From Mucidula mucida (taxonomy: Eukaryota; Basidiomycota; Agaricomycetes; Agaricales; Physalacriaceae), in NCBI GenBank assembly GCA_015501055.1, contig JADNYV010000112.1, positions 51,629 to 115,628 on the forward strand: a DNA stretch of 64,000 bases, read 5' to 3'. Under the pieces are notes generated by a model. That model was not told the origin of the DNA, did no database searches, and saw only the letters and a program-made list of their open reading frames with translations. The translations under genes and the position numbers were made by a program. Shown here in pieces: positions 1 to 11,541 of this stretch; the first letter of the stretch is position 1, and the number at the start of each line of letters is the position of its first letter.

Positions 1-790
1 CTCGGGATTGCAACATCGAGAGGATGTTGTGATGCCGCGTCTTGTCGTGATCCGAGATCGCCTGGCGGTCAATCCATTGCCGCTTATTCGCGAAAAGAAA
101 GTTGACGTAGTCCTCAAGCGAGCTGAAGACCTCATGGCAGAAAACCCGTTCACAGGTATAGTTTGCCTCGGCATACGAAATCAAAGGCACTACAGTGAGA
201 TCATCTGCTTCCCCAGGCAATGTACCGCCAATCTTTTGGGGAACTTCGAAGTCGAACAACTGTAGACAAATGTCAGCGAATGACAAGACGCAACGTTCCT
301 GAAAGAATTATTTCAATGTGTGGTCACGAAATGAGGGGAAAATACAGCACCTTTCCTTTGGTATCGAGTAGTCCAAATGAATTGAGTAGAATAGTCCCGG
401 GCATGTGTTGCATTACTATGAAATTGACGGGTTCGTCTTCAGAGGCGGGGTGGACTAAGTAAACTTCTGGTACGGGGACCGTAGACACGTTGCGCAAAAA
501 CTTCATAATGCTAACCTCTCCAGAGAATCGCTGGAGCTTTCATTGTTCATCCACGTCTCCCGCAACAGGACGGCTGACGCGTATAATGACTTGAGTGTTG
601 TTCGTCAGTAGAGCGTCTAACCTACGTTCAAGTTCAAAAATCGTGTTTTTGGAACGCGTTTGAGTAATTACCGTATTCATCTCGAACGATCGCAGGCGCG
701 TAGATAGAATTCCCTGACCAAGGCCCTTTGAAACCATTGGCAGCCAGGCAGCCACTTTGGATTCCGAATCCTGGCAGTCCACCCAGTCTT
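1..790 (-). pseudogene. APH-like phosphotransferase pseudogene, copy D (cut by window edge)
   Basis: Paralogue of the gene at 5447-6799, read right to left. Recognisable parts are the RVSRP strand, the stretch with VPVPEVYLVHPASE and the FIVMQHMPG hinge, typical of fungal aminoglycoside-phosphotransferase/choline-kinase-like proteins. Two lesions are visible. A TGA replaces the tryptophan of the EQWKLQ stretch near 540-542. A deletion of about 400 bases, bringing the sequence at 792 next to what corresponds to 7132 in the other copy, removes the start codon and first 40 or so residues. The part before position 1 is not visible. An expressed function is unlikely; the family presumably phosphorylates small molecules, substrate unknown. 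Confidence 0.75.
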
Positions 791-1090
791 CGAGACATTC
801 GGGCGTCTACCCATGACAGTCAGCGTCGAAGAAGGATCAAGATGGCGAAGAAGACACTGACCTTGAACGAGATGAAGAGGAGACGAGTTGAAGTTTTAGT
901 GGTCAGGTGTCTTAAATTTTGTGCTTCTGCCCTGAGCCAAACATCAACAACTTGGCTTTGTTCGCGTCGCGTCGCGGAAACAAATTTTCTGCAACGAACC
1001 ATGTCTTCTGTACGAAGACTTTCTCTAGCTCTCATAATGGGGCTGGTGACACTGCCAGTTATATACGCGCGGTACAAGCACATAAACCTT

Positions 1091-1100
1091 CGTTCCAAGG

Positions 1101-1102
<2 letters not shown>
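1091..1102. repeat. LINE target-site duplication, left copy
   Basis: Twelve bases, CGTTCCAAGGCT, immediately before the poly(T) run. Confidence 0.9.
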
Positions 1103-1131
<29 letters not shown>

Positions 1132-2059
1132 CCAATTTTATACTCTTGCGTACAGCAGTACATGTTCGAGTCTTTCTACGTAGCTATATATCAATGGCAT
1201 GTTTGTGGCTCCTGCTTCTTCCTCTATTCTGCTCGAGCACCCGAAGGGTGCTCAGGATGGCCGGGTTACGACAATCCTATTCCCGTGTAGATGTGTCGCG
1301 GGTTATCTCGAGTGCGTTTCGGCTGATGCGTGAAATCAGAACATGGCGTTCTGGAATGGGTCTCGTGTGGCAGCATGTGGACGGGGAGGTAATCGCGGCT
1401 GTTGTACGGGTGTGAAGTCTGTGGTGAAGCGTGCTGTGTCGGAGACAAATTGTATCAGATGTGGGATGTTCTTTGGTTCGGCAAGATGTGACAGCTTGAG
1501 CTCGTTGGCTTTGGGTTTAACGCGTCGTATAAGGCGCTCGCGATGCTCACGATGAGCCGGGCAGCGTAAGAGGTAGTGAAAGACGTCTTCTTTGTGGTAA
1601 CGGCAGGAGGGGCATTCTGCGGAATCGACTTTGCGGATTCTGTGGAGATGTGCGTTAAGGGGGGCGTGTCCCGTTCGAAGCTGGGTGATGAGGGAAGCGA
1701 CTCGGCGTGAGAGGGGCTCGATAAGGTTTGTGTACCTCTTGCCGAGCGTGATGGCATCTGCCGCGTGGATGTGTTTGAACTTTGTTCGCCTCTCTGATGT
1801 TCGCCATCTCTTTTTCGCTACTGTCTGCAACTTTTGCTGAAAGACGCGTTTGACGGCCGTCGCGCTAGCCGGTAGCGGCTTGCGAAATATGCGCGGCAAT
1901 TGTGCTCTGTCCGTTGACGCTATCGGATCCTCTGCTGCCTTTTTTGCCTCCTGGTCCGCTGCCTCGTTCCCTGGTATATCCAGATGAGCCGGTACCCAAC
2001 GCATCTCGATGCGTATTCCGGGGTGTTTCCTCTGGACATCGTCGACCGCTTTGTGGAAC
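1103..2059 (-). mobile_element. 5'-truncated Tad-like LINE (non-LTR retrotransposon) insertion
   Basis: Read on the minus strand this insert starts inside an RNase H domain, continues through a C-terminal CCHC-type motif, a stop at 1336-1338 and about 200 bases of 3' UTR, and ends in a run of about 29 A (plus-strand T run from 1103). It is bounded by a perfect 12-bp target-site duplication, CGTTCCAAGGCT, at 1091-1102 and 2060-2071. The second copy of the surrounding unit has one uninterrupted CGTTCCAAGGCT near 8344-8355, an empty site. Target-primed reverse transcription giving 5' truncation, a poly(A) tail and a TSD is the established signature of LINEs. Confidence 0.93.
1336..2059 (-). pseudogene. 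LINE ORF2 C-terminal fragment: RNase H and zinc knuckle
   Basis: About 240 codons remain. The RNase H signature WVPAHLDIPGNEAADQEAK lies near the 5' end, followed by a linker (RHRTGHAPLN-like, here LRTGHAPLNAHLHRI) and a cysteine/histidine motif CPSCRYHKEDVFHYLLRC typical of the C-terminus of fungal Tad/I-clade LINE polyproteins. Endonuclease and reverse transcriptase are absent because of 5' truncation, so the element is dead. The frame happens to continue into host sequence at the 5' junction, producing an artificial longer ORF with host-derived residues. Confidence 0.88.
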
Positions 2060-2071
2060 CGTTCCAAGGCT
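2060..2071. repeat. LINE target-site duplication, right copy
   Basis: The same twelve bases at the truncated 5' end of the LINE; the next host base matches the empty site in the second unit. Confidence 0.9.
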
Positions 2072-2119
2072 AGTCCACGGTCTGACACTGTAACTGTGTG
2101 AAGCTGATATACCATGTAG

Positions 2120-3352
2120 CTGCCTAAAACCATAAGTGAATGGCGCAGTCCTGGTGAGAAAGACCATGAGGACTTTGAGAACATATGGAATCTGCTAGGT
2201 CCTTTGCTAGCCAAACATGGATGGACGTCGTGGTCCTGGCGCGGCTTTTGCATGCTTCGACCTCCCGGTGGTGGGCCAGGCTCCCTTCCAAACGCAAACG
2301 GCTACATTTATGCGGGGTCTTCTAATGGCCTTTCTCACTTCGAAGTCGATAGGATCGAAATCTGGCAGTATGTGGTACGCGTCTCATATCGAGTACTTGA
2401 GCTCTTTTTCAACTTGTTTCACGTTAGAATCCATTGAATCGTGCCGTACGCAGTCACGAAGGACGCGATGCAGTGTGTAGACTCATCGTCGTGGGAAAGG
2501 AAGGCTGGAATGCTCTTGATGCACTGCGCAGGTTGGCCACAGGCCCTGATACGCTTCTGTTCGAGAACCACGTACTACCCATGCTTCAAGAGATACACTT
2601 CCAGGACATTATTCTTGGTGTTTTTCCGATGACTGGGCTACCTATGTCTTGGCTTTATGGAGACGACGCTCTAGCTGGAACGGACAGTTCGGTTGGCGAT
2701 CTCATGGACATGTTCCTGCAGGCGCTTGAGGCAAGCTTGCGTAATCTACATTAGTCTTGAATACTTACAAAGGCTGAGCAGGCACTCGAGTTCATTCATA
2801 GTAAACGCGTAGCGCATCGTGTAAGGCCTAAGAGTTCACCACCATATATTCTCTTACTCTTCTTATAGGACGCGTTTCATTGCAACTTCCTTGTTGAGTG
2901 GCAGCCGAACTCTCTGCGCCGTATGGAAATCCCAACAAGTCGTCCTCGCGTATTCCTCATTGATTTCGAGACTGCCATCTCGTTTCCTGAAACGCTTCCT
3001 TACGATGAATGTCTTTGTACGAGCATGCCGTTTGCAGACATGGACTCATACGCCCAGCCAATACCCAATATAGTCTTGAGCGGGCAGCCGTACAGTCCAT
3101 TCTTGCTTGACCTTTTCCAGGTGACCTTCAAATTCCGCTTCATGACGGTAGGTGAAGAAGACTTGAACCTCTTTACATTTGCTAACGGCCATTTAGACTT
3201 CTATCAAAGCACTTGACGATCTTCTCCCTGTTCTCGTAACGGAAGGAACGGTGGCGGCAGCGCACAAGGCCCTGAAGAACACTCTAGGTGCCCTCACGCC
3301 GAAGTCCCTACTGATACGACCGACATACGTCGACCCGCCAAGTTCTAGCTGA
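2120..3352 (+). CDS. fungal protein-kinase-like protein, copy 1 (5' exon not found)
   Basis: Five exons fit without frame loss: about 2120-2374, 2428-2730, 2782-2820, 2869-3147 and 3197-3352, all introns phase 0, giving at least 343 residues. The product matches the Agaricomycete kinase-fold family. It shows RRLATGPDTLLFENHVLPM, DIILGVFPM, SVGDLMDMFLQALE, then FIHSKRVAHRDAF (catalytic HRD), NFLVEW, FLIDFETAISFPE (metal-binding DFE in place of DFG) and a C-terminal ALTPKSLLIRP. The usual glycine loop is not obvious, so activity is uncertain. Intron 2731-2781 starts with GC instead of GT, and only this splice keeps QALE joined to ALEFIH. No ATG lies in frame before residue 45 or so, so a short upstream exon is probably missing from my model. 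The LINE lies just upstream, probably in 5' UTR or a first intron. Confidence 0.75.
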
Positions 3353-3685
3353 ACCACAACGCAAACGCAAGGCGCACTTGTCGTTATTACTATCACTGTG
3401 TTCGTGTAACTAGCGCGCTTGGATTATATTGACGTGATTTCGATAATCGCACGCATCTAGAAATCGTTTGTTTAGTGTGGAGCGTGCGGCAAACGAAGCG
3501 CCTTTCGGACGTTCAAGGCTCCGATTCTACTAGTAAAGGCTTGAGTTGCGTATTACTGTCACGCTGCGTTCGGGCACGGTGCGCTAGAATTTCATGATGC
3601 CAACTTGGATGGCGGCAACATCCGAAGTAAATTATAGTACCCCATTGAGGCACGCCATCAATAGTAGGACTTGCCTCCTTCAAGC
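3353..3685. other. intergenic spacer between kinase-like and APH-like genes
   Basis: No gene seen. The same spacer recurs almost unchanged at 9637-9969, which supports a recent duplication. Confidence 0.6.
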
Positions 3686-5020
3686 ATGTCCGACTCTGAA
3701 CATGCTCTCGTGCCGTACTGGGACCGGGAGGGCGTCATGGTCCGCCTTGAAGGCGTTCCTGAGTCGATCGAAGGCGACGTACACTTTGATTCACAGCAGG
3801 GAAACGTGCTTTCAATCGTGGAAAGCTATCTCGACCAGAAGATTATTGCTACACGAACTCGTGCTGTAGGCTTGAATACTGTAGGTTCAATCATGTTGGG
3901 GTCCATGGACCGACTCCCGAGTTGTTTGTCTTTACAGGCGCGCTTGTCTGACAACACTCAAGTTATTTTGCGCGTCAGTCGCCCTTTTGAGGATGACAGG
4001 GACAAGGAGCGGAAAATGCAGCGATATACTGGCGAAATCGGCATTATGCGATTTCTGCGACGCCTCTCGACCATTCCTGTACCGGAAATTTATGCTGTCC
4101 ATTCTGCCTCTGAGGCTGAGCCGTTCAATTTCATCGTCATGCAGCTCATGCCGGGTACCACGCTCTTGAACGGATTCGGACTCCTTGATACTGATGCAAA
4201 GGTACTTAATTTCTGTCATCGACGACCTTTTGACGTCGCGCTCGGCGTTATAGGAAAGATGTATCTTAACCTACGCAGACATCTGCTTACAACTATTCGA
4301 CATCGAGGTTCCACAAGTCATTGCAAGCACTGTGTCCGCGGATGGCGGAAATTCTTTGACTGTTGTACCAATCAAATACCTTAAAACCAGCGCTGTCTGT
4401 CATGCGGTATTCTCCTCGCTCGAAGAACACATGACTTTCCTGTTTGAGAGCAAGCGACTTTGGCTTGAACGACAAGCGCTGTCCATCGACGAGAAAGCGC
4501 GTCAAGGCAGCCTTCTTTCCCTGTTACAGGTTCGAGCTGTGCCTATCATGCAGTCGACTGCTTCGCCGAGTCTCCGACACTGTGTTCTGTGCCATGATGA
4601 CTTGAATGAGCAGAACATCCTCATACATCCGACGGATGGTAATATTTCGGCTGTGCTTGACTGGGAGTACCATTAAATACAACCCGTTATCCTGGCTGTT
4701 AGCTCGCCTCCATGGCTCAAGTACGAGGGCACCCTCAGTCCGTATACGACCGATGGATACAACTTTTGGTTAGAAAGTCCGGCGGAGAGTGCCCGCTTGA
4801 ATGTTCTATTTGAAGAGGTACTTGATTTTCTTCAGCGTGTACTTGTAAAGCTTGACAAGGCATGGTCTAGTATGTGAAATTGAGAAACATAGAGTTTTAT
4901 GAAGCTTTGATAGCGGGTCGAAAACTGAGAGAGATCGTGGATTGGGTAAACGACTGTAAGCAGAGGGCCATGCAACGGCTAGAGCTCTGGCTAGACTTTA
5001 CGAAAGACGCCTGGGATTGA
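3686..5020 (+). pseudogene. APH-like phosphotransferase, copy A (premature stop)
   Basis: Exons 3686-3865, 3938-4201 and 4254-4676 join in phase 0 and encode MSDSEHALVPYW, the VILRVSRP strand, STIPVPEIYAVHSASE, FIVMQLMPGTTLL, the Brenner-type catalytic motif CHDDLNEQN and the metal-binding AVLDWE. TAA at 4674-4676 ends the frame two residues after DWE. Directly beyond, the same frame continues with codons for QPVILAVSSPPWL, then an intron and FYEALIAG...LREIVDWVND to TGA at 5018-5020, all conserved with copy C. The real gene therefore extended about 90 residues further and this copy is truncated. It retains both catalytic motifs, so residual function cannot be excluded. Compared with copy B it lacks 12 bases (four residues) in exon 1. 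Confidence 0.8.
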
Positions 5021-5255
5021 GGATCTGCATGTAATCAGTATCGTATCCCTTAGAGTTTCGAAGAATTCATGGGACTGTTTTTTCGTTCGGCGTCTTGATG
5101 GTACATGTCAACGCCCAAATCGTAATTGTTCATGGACGTTTGACAGTGCTACAAGTCGTCTTTCAGATGATGTGAGGGATTTCGTACAACGTAATTTTAG
5201 AACCCGAGCTAGAAAACCCGCCGGCCTGCGGCTGTGGCCTCGATGATCAGACGCT

Positions 5256-5446
5256 GTTTAGTAACTCATTCTATCTTTTGCATCGTGCCGCTAATGTCAG
5301 AGGAGGTAGATGGCTTCCCATTTTACTTGCGATGAGCTTGTTCTGTGGCAGTCACGGAACATGGGCCGTAGTGGTACTGGCGAACATCTTGTATCATCAT
5401 TTAGTACGAAGTCGTCAAAACATCATATTTGATCGTCACGTCTGCC
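5256..5446. other. junction spacer between duplication units
   Basis: Unique sequence after the left unit ends; no gene recognised. Confidence 0.5.
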
Positions 5447-6799
5447 TTACGCGCCATATCTGAAGTCTAACCAACGGCATAAACGTTCCACCGTGGCAGG
5501 GTAGACATCGTTTAGCCAAGCGACGATATCTCGCAATTCCTTCCCCTTTACCAAAGCTTCGTAGTAGTCTCCATTCTTGGATCGCACGTACTGTTATGAA
5601 CACATCTGTCCAGTCAAATGATTGAAATATGCAGTTGTCTCGTACCTCTTCGAAAACAGAATTCAAACGGGCGCCTTCTACAGGGGAATCTAACCAAATG
5701 ATGCCCTCCCATGCGAATTCGGGACTCAAAGGTCCGTCATAGACGAGCCACGGTGGCGATGAAGCTACCAAAATGGCGGGCTGTAGTAGATGTAGTTCCC
5801 AGTCGATAACCGCCGAAATGCGACCATCCGATTATATGAGGATGTTCTGATTGTTCATGTCATCGTGACATAAAACGCAGCGCCGGAGAGATGGCGAAGA
5901 AATGGATTGCATGGCAGAGGAAGCTCGGGATTGCAACATCGAGAGAATGTTGTGATGCCGCGTCTTGTCATGATCCGAGATCGCCTGGCGGTCAATCCAT
6001 TGTCGCTTATTCGCGAAAAGAAAGTCGACGTAGTCCTCAAGCGAGCTGAAGACCTCATGGCAGAAAACCCGTTCACAGGTATAGTTTGCCTCGGCATACG
6101 AAATCAAAGGCACTACAGTGAGATCATCTGCTTCCCCAGGCAATGTACCGCCAATCTTTTGGGGAACTTCGATGTCGAACAACTGTAGACAAATGTCAGC
6201 GAATGATAAGACGCAACGTTCCTGGAAAAATGATTTCAATGTGTGGTCACGAAATGACGGGAAAATATAGCACCTTTCCTTTGGTATCGAGTAGTCCAAA
6301 TGAATTGAGTAGAATATTCCCGGGCATGTGTTGCATTACTATGAAATTGACGGGTTCGTCATCAGAGGCGGGGTGGACCAAGTAAACTTCTGGTACGGGG
6401 ACCGTAGACACGGTGCGCAAAAACTTCATAATGCCAACCTCCCCAGAGAATCGTTGGAGCTTCCATTGTTCATCCACGTCTCCCGCAACGGGACGGCTGA
6501 CGCGTATAATGACATGGGTGTTGTTCGCCAGTCGAGTGTCCATAACCTACGTTCAAGTTCAAAAGTCGTGTGTGAGAACGCGTTTAAGTAATCACCGTAT
6601 TCATCTCGAACGATCGAAGGCGCGTAGATAGAATTGCCTGACCAAGGCCCTATGAAACCATTGGCAGCCAGGCAGCCACTTTGGATTCCGAATCCTGACA
6701 GTCCACCCAGTCTTCGAGACATTCGGGCCATCCTTCGCGTTCTACTATCAATTTGTTGCGATCCCAATACGGGACGAGAGGGGCACTGGAGAAGGACAT
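5447..6799 (-). pseudogene. APH-like phosphotransferase, copy C (in-frame stop)
   Basis: Starts at ATG 6799-6797 (MSFSSAPLVPYWDR, aligned with MSDSEHALVPYW of copy A). Exon 2 is 6546-6274 and exon 3 begins at 6221, both phase 0. Motifs: VIIRVSRP, VPVPEVYLVHPASD, FIVMQHMPG, LFDIEVPQKI, FSSLEDYVDFLF, CHDDMNNQN and AVIDWE, with the C-terminal part running to TAA at 5449-5447. A TAA at 5834-5832 lies between the CHDDMNNQN motif and AVIDWE. This is a different lesion from copies A and B. The first exon after residue 50 also does not join cleanly to exon 2. It faces the kinase-like gene K2 head to head across about 1.6 kb. Confidence 0.78.
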
Positions 6800-8403
6800 G
6801 ACTGAAGGGATGCAAGAGAACGCGGTGCACATGACCGCTTATGGCACGGAGAATGCCGGTCTAGCCTCCGTAATGAGCGCGCTGCACCTTTAAGCGCGCA
6901 AACCCTGGCAAAATGATGCTTTCTTGTGGAAGATGTCTGATGTAGAAGCAAACGAATACAGGCTGTCACTGCAATTAGTCAAATAAGTCGAACGGGTTGT
7001 CCTTGTACACCTGTGAGTCATTTCAGGATAAGTAGGTCGAGGAAGGAAGGCCTTCGTGAGGTGGCCAGCTACTGTATATGTCCGCAAAGTACATCAATGA
7101 GATCATAGCCATCAAGTGGGGTCAATAATGTCCGTCTACCCATGACAGTCAGCGTCGAAGAAGGATCAAGATGGCGAAGAAGACACTGACCTTGAACGAG
7201 AAGAAGAGGAGACGAGTTAAAGTTTTAGTGGTCATTAATGCAAAGTAAAGAAGTAGAGAAGAATAGATTTACTTGAGAGAGAGAACCATAGTGATCCCGT
7301 TTTGAGAGAAGCAGTCGAGGTGTCTTAAATCCGAAGTTAGAATGGACTCGGCATTGCCCGAATTGGGACGAGCTCTGCAACGACGCCGATGCCTGGACCT
7401 CTGGCGCCAATCGTGACTAGTAGGCGCCGACGCCATGAATTACACTCATCTTAGATTTAGTTCTCACAATAGATAATACCGCCAAGTCTCGATACATATA
7501 TTTTACATGTTGTTACTCCGAATACTACTGTACGAACAATTATCCCGCAGGTTGCCTGAGGCAAAATTGAGGCGTTATACGACCTTGGCTAGGCCGGAGG
7601 CCCAGTCACACCATCTCTGTCAATGGTATTGAGTATGAGGCTTGGTGGATGGGATCGAGATTCGACATACGATGTGGGAAAGCAGTTCCTCGCCGATACC
7701 GAGCGCACTTGGTCGCTGGCATGCGCGAGAACGAGAACGTCCTTATGATTCGGTGATCAGCCTTAAGTCAAGAGGTCGAGTCGTGAAAGGCGTACCCCGG
7801 TTGCAGAGTGCTCCATCCTTTGGAATGTTCCTACATATCTACTGGCATACTTGTAATTGCCCTAAGAGATACCTGATGAGCGAAACTTCGTTGAATAGCT
7901 GTGCACTGGACCTGGTATTTCGTGCTCCTTCCGGGGTTTGGCGTATTCTTCAAAGGTGTGGTGTAATCCTGGAGATGATTCAGTGGATAGCCCGGAAGGG
8001 GGAGATCTGGAACTTGCCATGTCGAAGCTTGGGTGTAAGAGGATGACAGCAACTTAACAGCTTCTTTCGGATTATATACATACGGTCCCTTCGTGTGTCC
8101 TCCATCCCACGGACCATGGTCATACTTATTCAAATTGGGATGCTCGGTCCCGGGAACGTGATCCTTGTTTGTGCTTCTGCCCTGAGCCAAACATCAACAA
8201 CAACTTGGCTTTGTTCGCGTCGCGTCGCGGAAACAAAGTTTCTGCAACGAACCATGTCTTCTGTACGAACACTTTCTCTCGCTCTCATAATGGGGCTGGT
8301 GACACTGCCAGTTATATACGCGCGGTACAAGCACATAAACCTTCGTTCCAAGGCTAGTCCACGGTCTGACACTGTACCTGTGTGAAACTGACATACCATG
8401 TAG
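6800..8403. other. intergenic region between divergent copy C and kinase-like copy 2
   Basis: No gene supported. 7132-7233 and 8166-8355 match 804-1102 of the left unit. About 840 bases (near 7328-8166) and a smaller piece near 7234-7317 have no counterpart on the left: they were either inserted here or deleted there. The unmatched block contains open frames of 119-134 codons on both strands that I do not recognise. Confidence 0.5.
8344..8355. other. paralogous empty target site of the LINE
   Basis: A single CGTTCCAAGGCT followed by TAGTCCACGG, exactly the pre-insertion state of 1091-2071. Confidence 0.88.
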
Positions 8404-9636
8404 CTGCCTAAAACCATTAGTGAATGGCGCAGTCCTGGTGAGAAAGACCACGAGGACTTTGAGAACATATGGAACCTGCTAGGTCCTGTGCTAGCCAAAC
8501 ATGGATGGACGTCGTGGTCCTGGCGCGGCTTTTGCATGCTTCGACCTCCCGGTGGTGGGCCAGGCTCCCGTCCAAACGCAAACGGCTACATTTATGCGGG
8601 GTCTTCTAATGGCCTTTCTCACTTCGAACTCGATAGGATTGAAATCTGGCAGTATGTGGTACGCGTCTCATATCGAGTACTTGAGCTCTTGTTCAATTTG
8701 TTTCACGTTAGAATCCATTGAATCGTGCCGTACGCAGTCACGAAGGACGCGATGCAGTGTGTAGACTCATCGTCGTGGGAAAGGAAGGCTGGAATGCTCT
8801 TGATGCACTGCGCAGGTTGGCCACAGGCCCTGATACGCTTCTGTTCGAGAACCACGTACTACCCATGCTTCAAGAGATACACTTCCAGGACATTATTCTT
8901 GGTGTTTTTCCGATGACTGGGCTACCTATGTCTTGGCTTTATGGAGACGACGCTCTAGCTGGAACGGACAGTTCGGTTGGCGATCTCATGGACATGTTCC
9001 TGCAGGCGCTTGAGGCAAGCTTGCGTAATCTACATTAGTCTTGAATACTTACAAAGGCTGAGCAGGCACTCGAGTTCATTCATAGTAAACGCGTAGCGCA
9101 TCGTGTAAGGCCTAAGAGTTCACCACCATATATTCTCTTACTCTTCTTATAGGACGCGTTTCATTGCAACTTCCTTGTTGAGTGGCAGCCGAACTCTCTG
9201 CGCCGTATGGAAATCCCAACAAGTCGTCCTCGCGTATTCCTCATTGATTTCGAGACTGCCATCTCGTTTCCTGAAACGCTTCCTTACGATGAATGTCTTT
9301 GTACGAGCATGCCGTTTGCAGACATGGACTCATACGCCCAGCCAATACCCAATATAGTCTTGAGCGGGCAGCCGTACAGTCCATTCTTGCTTGACCTTTT
9401 CCAGGTGACCTTCAAATTCCGCTTCATGACGGTAGGTGAAGAAGACTTGAACCTCTTTACATTTGCTAACGGCCATTTAGACTTCTATCAAAGCACTTGA
9501 CGATCTTCTCCCTGTTCTCGTAACGGAAGGAACGGTGGCGGCAGCGCACAAGGCCCTGAAGAACACTCTAGGTGCCCTCACGCCGAAGTCCCTACTGATA
9601 CGACCGACATACGTCGACCCGCCAAGTTCTAGCTGA
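8404..9636 (+). CDS. fungal protein-kinase-like protein, copy 2
   Basis: Same structure as copy 1 shifted by 6284: exons about 8404-8658, 8712-9014, 9066-9104, 9153-9431 and 9481-9636, with the same GC-AG intron at 9015-9065. Only a few residues differ, all in the first visible exon (for example GPGSRP against GPGSLP). HRD and DFE motifs are intact. Its 5' region lacks the LINE. An ATG at 8254 opens a hydrophobic signal-like peptide, but its frame does not splice into exon 8404 by any site I could find, so the true first exon is unresolved. Confidence 0.77.
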
Positions 9637-9969
9637 ACCACAACGCAAACGCAAGGCGCACTTGTCGTTATTACTATCACTGTGTTCGTGTAACTAGCGC
9701 GCTTGGATTATATTGACGTGATTTCGATAATCGCACGCATCTAGAAATCGTTTGTTTAGTGTGGAGCGTGCGGCAAACGAAGCGCCTTTCGGACGTTCAA
9801 GGCTCCGATTCTACTAGTAAAGGCTTGAGTTGCGTATTACTGTCACGCTGCGTTCGGGCACGGTGCGCTAGAATTTCATGATGCCAACTTGGATGGCGGC
9901 AACATCCGAAGTAAATTATAGTACCCCATTGAGGCACGCCATCAATAGTAGGACTTGCCTCCTTCAAGC

Positions 9970-11313
9970 ATGTCCGACTCTGAACATGCTCTCGTGCCGT
10001 ACTGGAACCGTGAGGGCGTCATGGTTCGCCTTGAAGGCGTTCCTGAGTCGATCGAAGGGTGGGCTCAAGGCGACGTACACTTTGATTCAGAGCAGGGAAA
10101 CGTGCTTTCAATCGTGGAAAGCTATCTCGACCAGAAGATTATCGCTACACGAACTCGTGCTGTAGGCTTGAATACTGTAGGTTCATTCATGTTGGTGTCC
10201 ATGGACCGACTCCCGACTTGTTTGTCTAGACTTTACAGGCGCGGTTGTCTGACGACACTCAAGTTATTTTGCGCGTCAGTCGCCCTTTTGAGGATGACAG
10301 GGACAAGGAGCGGAAAATGCAGCGATCTACTGGCGAAATTGGCATTATGCGATATCTGCGACGCCTCTCGACCATTCCTGTACCGGATGTTTATGCTGTT
10401 CATTCTGCCTCTGAGGCTGAGCCCTTCAATTTCATCGTCATGCAGCTCATGCCGGGTACCACGCTCTTGAACGGATTTGGACTCCTTGATACTGATGCAA
10501 AGGTACTTAATTTCTGTCATCGACGACCTTCATTGACGTCGCGCTCGGCGTTATAGGAAAGAGGTATCTTAACCTACGCAGACATCTGCTTACAACTATT
10601 CGACATCGAGGTTCCACAAGCACTGTGTCCGCGGATGGCGGCAATTCTTTGACCGCTGTACCAATGAAATACCTTCAAACCGGCGTTGTCTGTCCCGCGG
10701 TATTCTCCTCGCTCGAAGAATACATGACTTTCCTGTTTGAGAGCAAGCGACTTTGGCTTGAACGACAAGCGCTGTCCATCGACGAGAAAGCGCGTCAAGG
10801 CAGCCTTCTTTCCCTGTTACAGGTTCGAGCTGTGCCTATCATGCAGTCGACTGCTTCGCCGAGTCTCCGACGCTGTGTTCTGTGCCATGATGACTTGAAC
10901 GAGCAGAACATCCTCGTACATCCGACGGATGGTAATATTTCGGCTGTGCTTGACTGGGAGTACCATTAAATACAACCCGTTATCCTGGCTGTTAGCTCGC
11001 CTCCATGGCTCAAGTACGAGGGCACCCTCAGTCCGTATACGACCGATGGATACAACTTTTGGTTAGAAAGTCCGGCGGAGAGTGCCCGCTTGAATGTTCT
11101 ATTTGAAGAGGTACTTGATTTTCTTCAGCGTGTACTTGTAAAGCTTGACAAGGCATGGTCTAGTATGTGAAATCGAGAAACATAGAGTTTTATGAAGCTT
11201 TGATAACGGGTCGAAAACTGAGAGAGATCGTGGATTGGGTAAACGACTGTAAGCAGAGGGCCATGGAACGGCTAGAGTTCTGGCTAGACTTTACGAAAGA
11301 CGCCTGGGATTGA
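9970..11313 (+). pseudogene. APH-like phosphotransferase, copy B (frameshift plus shared stop)
   Basis: Exons 9970-10161 and 10239-10502 are open (MSDSEHALVPYW, VILRVSRP, FIVMQLMPGTTLL). Exon 3 from 10557 loses frame because ten bases present in copy A after the VPQ codons are missing near 10619; the remainder is open again in another frame to CHDDLNEQN and AVLDWE. It then hits the same TAA as copy A (10967-10969), so that stop predates the duplication while the deletion is later. Conserved C-terminal coding relic continues to TGA at 11311-11313. Confidence 0.8.
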
Positions 11314-11541
11314 GGATCTGCAGGTAACCAGTATTGCATCCCTTAGAGTTTCGATTGAATTCATGGGACTGTTGTCTCGTTCGCCGCCTTGATGATACAT
11401 GTCAACCCCCGAATCGTATCTGTTCATGGACGTTTGACAGTGCTACATGTCGTCTTTCAGATGGTGTGAGGGATTTCGTACAACATAATTTTAGAACGAG
11501 CTAGGAAAAAACCCGCCGGCCTGCGGCTGTGACCTCGATGA

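Larger units (their letters stand above)
2072..5255. repeat. tandem duplication unit, left copy (kinase + APH part)
   Basis: Collinear with 8356-11550 at an offset of 6284 bases with only small indels; both end at the same GATGATCAGACGCT. To the left, 1-1102 is the counterpart of 5924-8355 but with deletions. Confidence 0.92.

Noticed and set aside
728..1290. Plus-strand frames ending in poly-phenylalanine
   Set aside because: They read the LINE poly(A) tail in reverse and cross the insertion junction.
2750..2781. GT donor at 2750 as the kinase intron start
   Set aside because: Using it puts a stop codon right after the junction; the GC donor at 2731 restores the family sequence.
7642..8190. 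Two overlapping opposite frames of 134 and 119 codons
   Set aside because: No recognisable motif; both lie in a block missing from the paralogous unit. Left as unexplained sequence.
8254..8385. ATG followed by a signal-peptide-like hydrophobic run
   Set aside because: No splice site joins it in phase to the kinase-like gene and the segment is also open in antisense; considered chance.
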